Notes under the pieces: model-generated | Databases searched by the model: none | What the model was told of the DNA's origin: nothing | Seen by the model: only the letters and a program-made list of their open reading frames with translations | NCBI GenBank assembly: GCA_015523575.1 | Contig: WAJZ01000010.1 | Coordinates: 1 to 10,505 of the forward strand | Reading direction: 5' to 3' | From: Candidatus Hestiella acidicharens | GTDB taxonomy: Archaea > Thermoproteota > Thermoprotei_A > Sulfolobales > Acidilobaceae | DNA: 10,505 nucleotides | Made by a program: the position numbers and the translations under genes | Part shown: positions 6,822 to 10,505 of the stretch, one piece after another | Layout: each line of letters opens with the position of its first letter | Position numbering within the stretch: position 1 is the stretch's first letter

Positions 6822-7214
6822 TTGGCACTGGCTAAAAAAATGGAGATGCCATGCGAAGTAGCGGCAAGGATGATAATACCTTCAATAAGGGCATCTATAG
6901 CCTATGTTTTAGTAAAAGAGTTTGGATTATCTAAATATACAGCAGCAAAGCTTTTAGATCTAACACCTGCTGCAATAAACAACTACATCTCAGGCAAGAG
7001 AGGTGATAGGTTTATGAAATCCTTCCTCGAAAACAAAGTTTATCTAGAGAAGATAAGGTACATGGCAATGTTAATACTAAAGCTTCACAGCGACTCAAAG
7101 GTTGACCATGAGGCAATACTAAATGCATACCAAGATTCTATTTGTGATGTATGTAGCAGGGTAAATGAAATAGCGATAAAACGAGGTTGCCCATATATAA
7201 GGCTCCAGCACTAA
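6822..7214 (+). CDS. Small archaeal HTH regulator with C-terminal cysteines
   Basis: A 130-residue DNA-binding protein resembling the archaeal XRE-like predicted regulators (COG2522-type). PCEVAARMIIPSIRASIAYVL (residues 10-30) is the N-terminal helix pair; YTAAKLLDLTPAAINNYISG (39-58), followed by KRG, is the helix-turn-helix. The C-terminal part has CDVC (108-111) and GCPY (122-125), plus Cys11, so it could bind metal or an Fe-S cluster or sense redox state, as inferred for some relatives. TTG at 6822 is chosen because GAGGT lies 8 nt upstream; the later ATG codons (6840, 6846) lack a site. It stands alone, between a dead transposase and a gene-free stretch, and 620 bp upstream of a disulfide oxidoreductase. 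Targets are unknown. Confidence 0.82.
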   Translation: MALAKKMEMPCEVAARMIIPSIRASIAYVLVKEFGLSKYTAAKLLDLTPAAINNYISGKRGDRFMKSFLENKVYLEKIRYMAMLILKLHSDSKVDHEAILNAYQDSICDVCSRVNEIAIKRGCPYIRLQH

Positions 7215-7240
7215 TGAGCTGTTTCAGAAATAGCAAAACC

Positions 7241-7272
7241 CTTAAATATTTCTAAGTATTGGCAAATACTTA
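7241..7272 (+). promoter_or_regulatory. Archaeal promoter followed by a perfect 8-bp inverted repeat
   Basis: AAAACCCTTAAATATT has a TATA box at 7241-7250, predicting a transcription start near 7270. Immediately after comes TAAGTATT-GGCA-AATACTTA (7253-7260 and 7265-7272), a perfect 8-bp inverted repeat with a 4-nt centre. Its place between box and start suggests an operator; it could instead be a transposon-end hairpin. No intact gene follows. Confidence 0.45.
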
Positions 7273-7276
7273 ATGC

Positions 7277-7555
7277 TGGATGGAAAGGCTACATAAGCTT
7301 AGCGAGTCTGCTAAGTTAGTAGGCATATCCATAAAAATATACCCTCATTGGTTTCACTTTGCGGTGAGATAGGTTAAGAGGGTAAGAGTTCAAAAGGTAG
7401 CCCTAAGGATAGCCGACGAAAATGGATTAGATAGAAGATGCTATTGGGATAATAAGCATTAAATTTAGATACTTTTCCTTGGATGAAGACCCTGTGGAGT
7501 TAAGCTCAGCAGAGCTCCATGAGGTGCAGGTGAAGCTAATGAACTGCACCCAAGG
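7277..7555 (+). ncRNA. Candidate structured RNA (stem-loop cluster); family not recognised
   Basis: A chain of helices follows the promoter at 7241. (1) TGGAT 7277-7281 with ATCCA 7327-7331, CTAC 7289-7292 with GTAG 7319-7322, and AGCTTAGC 7296-7303 with GCTAAGTT 7310-7317 form one interrupted hairpin. (2) TACCCTC 7340-7346 with GAGGGTA 7378-7384 encloses TTTCAC 7352-7357 with GTGAGA 7364-7369; AGA follows directly, as an ANA box would. (3) ATGCT+ATT 7438-7445 with AAT 7451-7453 + AGCAT 7455-7459. (4) CCTTG 7477-7481 with CAAGG 7551-7555 closes a junction holding TGGAG/CTCCA (7495-7499, 7515-7519) and GGTGCAG/CTGCACC (7523-7529, 7544-7550). The loop of the last contains GTGA and TGAA, K-loop-like. 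Helix 2 has H/ACA-like dimensions. Chance cannot be excluded. Confidence 0.3.
7280..7462 (+). pseudogene. Possible decayed N-terminus of an IS607-type TnpA (MerR-like HTH)
   Basis: ATG at 7280 opens MERLHKLSESAKLVGIS, which resembles the start of IS607-family serine transposases (typically M-x-R-L-Y-K-x-S-E-A-A-K-L-L-G-V-S, the MerR-like HTH). The next residues, IKIYPHWFHFAVR, fit a worn version of the HTH-plus-RW pattern. TAG at 7370 interrupts. The same frame then continues with VKRVRVQKVALRI to TAA at 7460. No serine-recombinase catalytic segment follows. The similarity rests on about 20 residues from memory, so it is tentative. The same DNA also forms stem-loops. Confidence 0.3.
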
Positions 7556-7774
7556 CTAATTCTTCTTGCAGGATTATAAAGAAATCTAACCAAAAGCACC
7601 TTAAGGAGGAAAATGCTCTACAAAACCAATTAGTTATGCACTTTTTATGTGCGATGTTAGTTCAGAACGAAATACAAGATGCATCTATTGCTTTGAGGAA
7701 CTTGGAGCATCACTCCTATCACCCTAACCAACGATAAACCTTCCTAATTGACTCAATAAATGCTTCTGCCCCTA

Positions 7775-7833
7775 TCTATATACTAATTTATTATCTCTCC
7801 CCTCAGGCTATTAGAGAGGACGCCGAGGGTGGT
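7775..7833 (+). promoter_or_regulatory. Promoter and leader of the disulfide oxidoreductase gene
   Basis: TCTATATACT (7775-7784) is the likeliest TATA box, predicting a start near 7805 and a leader of about 32 nt. ATTTATTAT (7786-7794) is an alternative. The leader ends with GAGGGTGGT just before AAGATG, giving a strong ribosome binding site. Confidence 0.5.
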
Positions 7834-7836
7834 AAG

Positions 7837-8583
7837 ATGTCAGGAAAATACTATGAGTTGGAGATTAATGAGTCTTTCATGACAGAGCTAAAGGAAACTC
7901 TTGCCTATATGGTAAATCCTGTTAGAATAGACGTGTTTGTTGATAATGATGAAAGATGTGAAACTTGTAACGATACCATTAGCCTAGCTAAGGCTATTGA
8001 GGAAACCTCGCCAGTAAAGGACGGCAAGAAGATGGTCGAACTTAGAATATTTAAAAGATCCCAACAAAGGGATTTGGAAGAATTTAAAAAACAAGGAGTC
8101 GAGAGGGTGCCTTCTGTAACGTTTCTCGATGGCATAATCAAATATAGCGGAATTCCTGCTGGCGAGGAGATAAGAGGGCTTATAGAAACCATCATGAGGA
8201 TAAGCGAAAACGATAGCGGACTTGAGGAGGAAACGAAGAAAGAGCTTAAGGCGTTAAAAGGGAAAGTGCACATAGAAACCGTTGTCACGCCTCCATGCCC
8301 ATATTGTCCCTATGCAGCTTTACTGGCAAACATGTTTGCATATGAAGCATATAAGCAGGGAAATCCAAAAATAATATCTGAAACTGTTGAAGCTTATGAA
8401 AACACGGATATTGCAGAAAAATATGGAGTAATGAGCGTTCCAGCAATTGCGCTTAATGGTGTGATGTCTTTTGTAGGGGTGCCCTACGAAGAAGACTTCA
8501 TAGAATACATTAAGGATGCCGCCGAGAATAAGCTAAAGGAAATAACCCTTAAGGATGAGGGAGGAGAAAAGACACAGCTATAG
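7837..8583 (+). CDS. pdo: Protein disulfide oxidoreductase (two-fold thioredoxin/glutaredoxin-like PDO)
   Basis: A cytoplasmic redox protein of thermophiles that makes, breaks and shuffles protein disulfide bonds. The 248 residues hold two thioredoxin folds. The N-terminal unit has CETC (41-44) and its cis-proline in RVPSV (90-94). The C-terminal unit has CPYC (154-157, inside TPPCPYCPYA) and its cis-proline in SVPAI (200-204). The CPYC site usually carries the oxidative activity; the N-terminal pair varies between species. It has a short charged C-terminal tail (about 232-248). ATG at 7837 follows GAGGGTGG. It is a single-gene unit: upstream is the gene-free stretch, and downstream the opposite-strand gene overlaps it by 6 bp. 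Its presence suggests a thermophile with intracellular disulfides. Confidence 0.95.
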   Translation: MSGKYYELEINESFMTELKETLAYMVNPVRIDVFVDNDERCETCNDTISLAKAIEETSPVKDGKKMVELRIFKRSQQRDLEEFKKQGVERVPSVTFLDGIIKYSGIPAGEEIRGLIETIMRISENDSGLEEETKKELKALKGKVHIETVVTPPCPYCPYAALLANMFAYEAYKQGNPKIISETVEAYENTDIAEKYGVMSVPAIALNGVMSFVGVPYEEDFIEYIKDAAENKLKEITLKDEGGEKTQL

Positions 8584-9747
8584 CCTTCTTTTAAGCAAAA
8601 AAGGGCCGAATTTTTTATTATATTCGACTTCAATCTTACAGAAACAGCCTGAAGGAGCCGGTATCCTGTATAGGCCATTACTACTCAATATCTCATAGCA
8701 GCCTAGGTGGGAATAAACCCTTGCTACTTCGCTCTTAAACCTCGAAACTAGCTCTATAGTAGTGTCAAAACGTGTTGGATTTGATGCCAATAGCTCTATG
8801 CTTTCTTTATTTAGCCCAGAGATAAATACGACAGCGCGCCCCTTTCTCACGTTAAAGAGACTTGGTTCAGCCCCAGGGAATAGGATTGAACTTTCCAATA
8901 GGGCCATAAAGGCATTATGCTCACTACCGACTACTATATAATAGGGGGTTTTTGATATGACCTTCAGCCTTCCTGGTTTAAATGATATTTCTATGCCATA
9001 ACGAGAAACAATGCTTATTCCTCCTGAGTCATTCAATAATGAAAACGCATTAGCTTTTATCCTTTCAACACCTCTGAGATGAAATGGAACAAATTTGAAT
9101 GGATACAATACGGAGAGACGCAAATCATAATAGGGTAACGTAAATGTGAACTCTTCGTGCTTGTTAACAGCTAAGAAAGAATTCCCTCTCTTGAAGAGAA
9201 TTAAGCCTTCGTTTTCATAAGCACTTATGCCCTTTGATCTAATTTTCTCCCTTGCCACAATTTTTAGGGGTCCTATAAGCACTTCCTTTTCTGAGGAGGT
9301 TTCGTCAACTTTGATCTCATTTTCAATAAGAATTGAAAACGGTTCAGCTTTTGGGAAATAAACCTTCAGCTCCCCATACTCTATGTAGGAGGCTGGTACC
9401 ATCTCTAGCCTAGGTAAACTTAGATTCCAAGCGAGAGGATTTATTACACTCCTAGATCCTTCAAGACCCCTTGGCTTATATAATTCTATTAAGAAGGAGG
9501 AATCCTTCTTTGGTTTAGAAGGTATCTCAGCAACGTATCCGCCACCATTAACCCTTAGCGTATATATTTTGCAACAATTCCAAGTGATACCATAGTCAAT
9601 ATCGATACTTATATCGTTCAGCCCTTGATTGTTGGCAACAGCTGGAAAGGTCGGTACACCAAGAACCTCTTTACTAAAGATCCCATCCCCTACCTTATAC
9701 TTCTCCATCAATCCCCTCCAGGTATCGAAGATTGTCACGTTAGGCAT
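8578..9747 (-). CDS. Conserved-looking protein of unknown function, 389 residues, downstream of moeA
   Basis: I do not recognise this protein. It has no signal peptide, membrane segment or nucleotide-binding loop. Alternating hydrophobic stretches (such as KVYFPKAEPFSILIENEIKV, 128-147, and RLKVISKTPYYIVVG, 260-274) suggest a mainly beta structure, possibly repeated beta-sandwich units. Five cysteines stand out: NCCK (57-60), GCYE (349-352) and GCFCK (367-371), at opposite ends, so they could form disulfides or a metal site. ATG at 9747 is preferred: GGGAG lies about 5 nt upstream and the ATG overlaps the moeA stop (ATGCCTAA), which is typical of translational coupling. TTG at 9762 would add 5 residues without a better site. 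Coupling to moeA suggests a role near molybdopterin or tungstopterin metabolism, by context only. The 3' end overlaps the disulfide oxidoreductase gene tail-to-tail. Confidence 0.8.
   Translation of the reverse strand: MPNVTIFDTWRGLMEKYKVGDGIFSKEVLGVPTFPAVANNQGLNDISIDIDYGITWNCCKIYTLRVNGGGYVAEIPSKPKKDSSFLIELYKPRGLEGSRSVINPLAWNLSLPRLEMVPASYIEYGELKVYFPKAEPFSILIENEIKVDETSSEKEVLIGPLKIVAREKIRSKGISAYENEGLILFKRGNSFLAVNKHEEFTFTLPYYDLRLSVLYPFKFVPFHLRGVERIKANAFSLLNDSGGISIVSRYGIEISFKPGRLKVISKTPYYIVVGSEHNAFMALLESSILFPGAEPSLFNVRKGRAVVFISGLNKESIELLASNPTRFDTTIELVSRFKSEVARVYSHLGCYEILSSNGLYRIPAPSGCFCKIEVEYNKKFGPFLLKRRL
8611..8620 (+). terminator. T-rich terminator of the disulfide oxidoreductase gene
   Basis: TTTTTTATTA starts 28 bp after the stop codon, preceded by CTTCTTTTAAG. 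A T6 run on the plus strand fits archaeal intrinsic termination. It lies inside the coding region of the converging gene. Confidence 0.5.
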
Positions 9748-10505
9748 TAAGGCTCCCTGCAATAGGCCCTATTGCTATTACTTCTACCTCATCGCCTTCA
9801 TCGTAGCCCTCTATGTCTTCATTAATAACAAGCAGTCCATTTGCCTCCGTTAGTGTTGAGAGCACGCCAGACGCCGTTATCGCAAGTGGTTCTATAAAGG
9901 TATTAGCACCATCCCTATATATCCTTACCCTAAAGTATGTCTTTACCCCAGCAATGTTTGCCACCCTTCTTGTTATTTTCCCCTTGACTATAGGCATTGG
10001 CTCTTCTACTAGTCCCCTCATGTAATTTATCGAAGGCCTTACAAAGGAAACGTAACCTGCTAACGAGGCTACTGGAAAGCCGGAGAGCATGAAAACAGGC
10101 TTCCCAAATACAATAGCTCCGCTAGTAGGCTTTCCTGGCCTCATCCTAACCCCATTAAACAGAACCTTCGAACCCTCTACACGCCCAACAGCGTCCACCA
10201 CTAGGTCATATTTTCCTATGCTTGTCCCGCCAGTCGTAATTATTCCATGCGCTATATTAAGCCCAAACCTTATTTTATCAGCAATAAGGTCTATATCATC
10301 GTTAACAATACCTAAGTCTATGACGTGAACGCCGTCTGTTCTCAAAAGAGCCTTTAGCATCAGCTTTGTGCTATCTACTATACCCTTTTTTCCATCATAT
10401 TCCTTCAGCTCAACTATCTCATCTCCTGTAGAGAGAATTGCAATCTTTAATGGATTCTGAACCTTTATTTCTTTAATACCAGCAGAAGCTAGCGCGCCTA
10501 TGTGC
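9740..10505 (-). CDS. moeA: MoeA-like molybdopterin molybdenumtransferase, 5' end outside the window
   Basis: Inserts molybdate or tungstate into adenylated molybdopterin. The frame is open from the window edge (first whole codon at 10504) to TAA at 9740, giving 255 residues of the usual 390-400, so domains I/II are mostly outside. Visible: IGALASAGI, LSTGDEIVE and the MoCF-like domain with DLGIVNDDID, the TTGGTSIGKYD molybdopterin-binding loop, and MRPGKPTSG. Where most relatives have LPGNPVS or LPGYPVS, this one has LSGFPVAS (about 10067-10087). The last 70 residues (from about KGKITRRV) match domain IV, ending EGDEVEVIAIGP. In thermophilic archaea the product usually serves tungsten-dependent oxidoreductases. 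The next gene starts within its stop region. Confidence 0.93.
   Translation of the reverse strand, partial: HIGALASAGIKEIKVQNPLKIAILSTGDEIVELKEYDGKKGIVDSTKLMLKALLRTDGVHVIDLGIVNDDIDLIADKIRFGLNIAHGIITTGGTSIGKYDLVVDAVGRVEGSKVLFNGVRMRPGKPTSGAIVFGKPVFMLSGFPVASLAGYVSFVRPSINYMRGLVEEPMPIVKGKITRRVANIAGVKTYFRVRIYRDGANTFIEPLAITASGVLSTLTEANGLLVINEDIEGYDEGDEVEVIAIGPIAGSLNA

Larger units (their letters stand above)
7215..7836 (+). other. 622-bp stretch without an intact gene
   Basis: No frame longer than about 65 codons lies on either strand, and none has a credible start. What it holds is a TATA-type promoter with a palindrome (7241-7272), a possible decayed IS607 TnpA start (7280-7462), a series of stem-loops (7277-7555), and further short open stretches. 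The longest of those runs about 66 codons without a plausible start, ending RNLEHHSYHPNQR at TAA near 7735. The right end holds the promoter of the disulfide oxidoreductase gene. No tRNA, RNase P RNA or SRP RNA signature was recognised. Confidence 0.7.

Noticed and set aside
7381..7420. Possible tRNA T-arm (GAGTTCAAAAGG)
   Set aside because: No matching acceptor, D or anticodon arms and no CCA-side pairing could be placed around it.
7270..7600. RNase P RNA or SRP RNA as identity of the structured stretch
   Set aside because: The conserved RNase P core (GAGGAAAGUCC and ACAGAA-type segments) and the SRP helix 8 loop sequence are not present.
7560..7737. Open frame of about 66 codons ending RNLEHHSYHPNQR
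   Set aside because: It has no start codon with a ribosome binding site until late in the frame, no recognisable family and no matching promoter, so I do not call it a gene.
7905..8288. A 127-codon minus-strand frame inside the disulfide oxidoreductase gene
   Set aside because: The plus-strand product has both CxxC sites and the two cis-prolines; the antisense product is Ser/Leu-rich with no family.
1..10505. CRISPR array, integrase attachment site or replication origin
   Set aside because: No regularly spaced repeats, tRNA-end duplication, integrase gene or origin-box cluster was seen.

Overview
The window looks like a chromosomal segment of a thermophilic archaeon, most likely of the Thermoproteota (crenarchaeal) side. 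The evidence is a thermosome subunit, archaeal-type Trm1, Dim1/KsgA and DUF655 proteins, a two-fold protein disulfide oxidoreductase typical of hyperthermophiles, BRE/TATA promoters, GGTGA/GGAGG ribosome binding sites, several GTG/TTG starts, and codon use rich in AGG, AGA and ATA. I cannot name the species.

Layout. Positions 1-1149 (minus) hold the N-terminal 383 residues of a thermosome subunit, with its own BRE/TATA promoter. Positions 1221-3489 (minus) are a tight cluster for ribosome and translation maintenance: DUF655 protein, then KsgA/Dim1 16S rRNA dimethyltransferase, then a short HemK/Mtq2-like release-factor glutamine methyltransferase. Positions 3490-3688 are a gap with a promoter and one doubtful 38-codon frame. 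Positions 3689-6345 (minus) are an operon of three overlapping genes: an archaeal HTH regulator, a THEP1-type NTPase and Trm1 tRNA m2,2G26 methyltransferase. The operon starts from a promoter carrying a perfect 16-bp palindrome.

Positions 6346-7836 are the accessory part of the window. They hold the decayed C-terminal end of a TnpB (IS200/IS605-IS607 class) transposon nuclease, an intact small cysteine-containing HTH regulator (6822-7214, plus), and about 620 bp with no intact gene. That last stretch has an archaeal promoter, a possible decayed IS607-type TnpA start and an unusual concentration of stem-loops. It is the best candidate here for something undescribed, such as a structured RNA.

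Positions 7837-8583 (plus) encode the protein disulfide oxidoreductase. It overlaps tail-to-tail with an unrecognised 389-residue protein (8578-9747, minus), which is translationally coupled to a MoeA-like molybdopterin protein that runs off the right edge.

The left two thirds is core information processing (rRNA, tRNA and release-factor methylation, protein folding). The right third is redox and cofactor metabolism, separated from the rest by a scar of mobile DNA. There is no CRISPR array, no recognisable tRNA or rRNA gene and no intact transposon.
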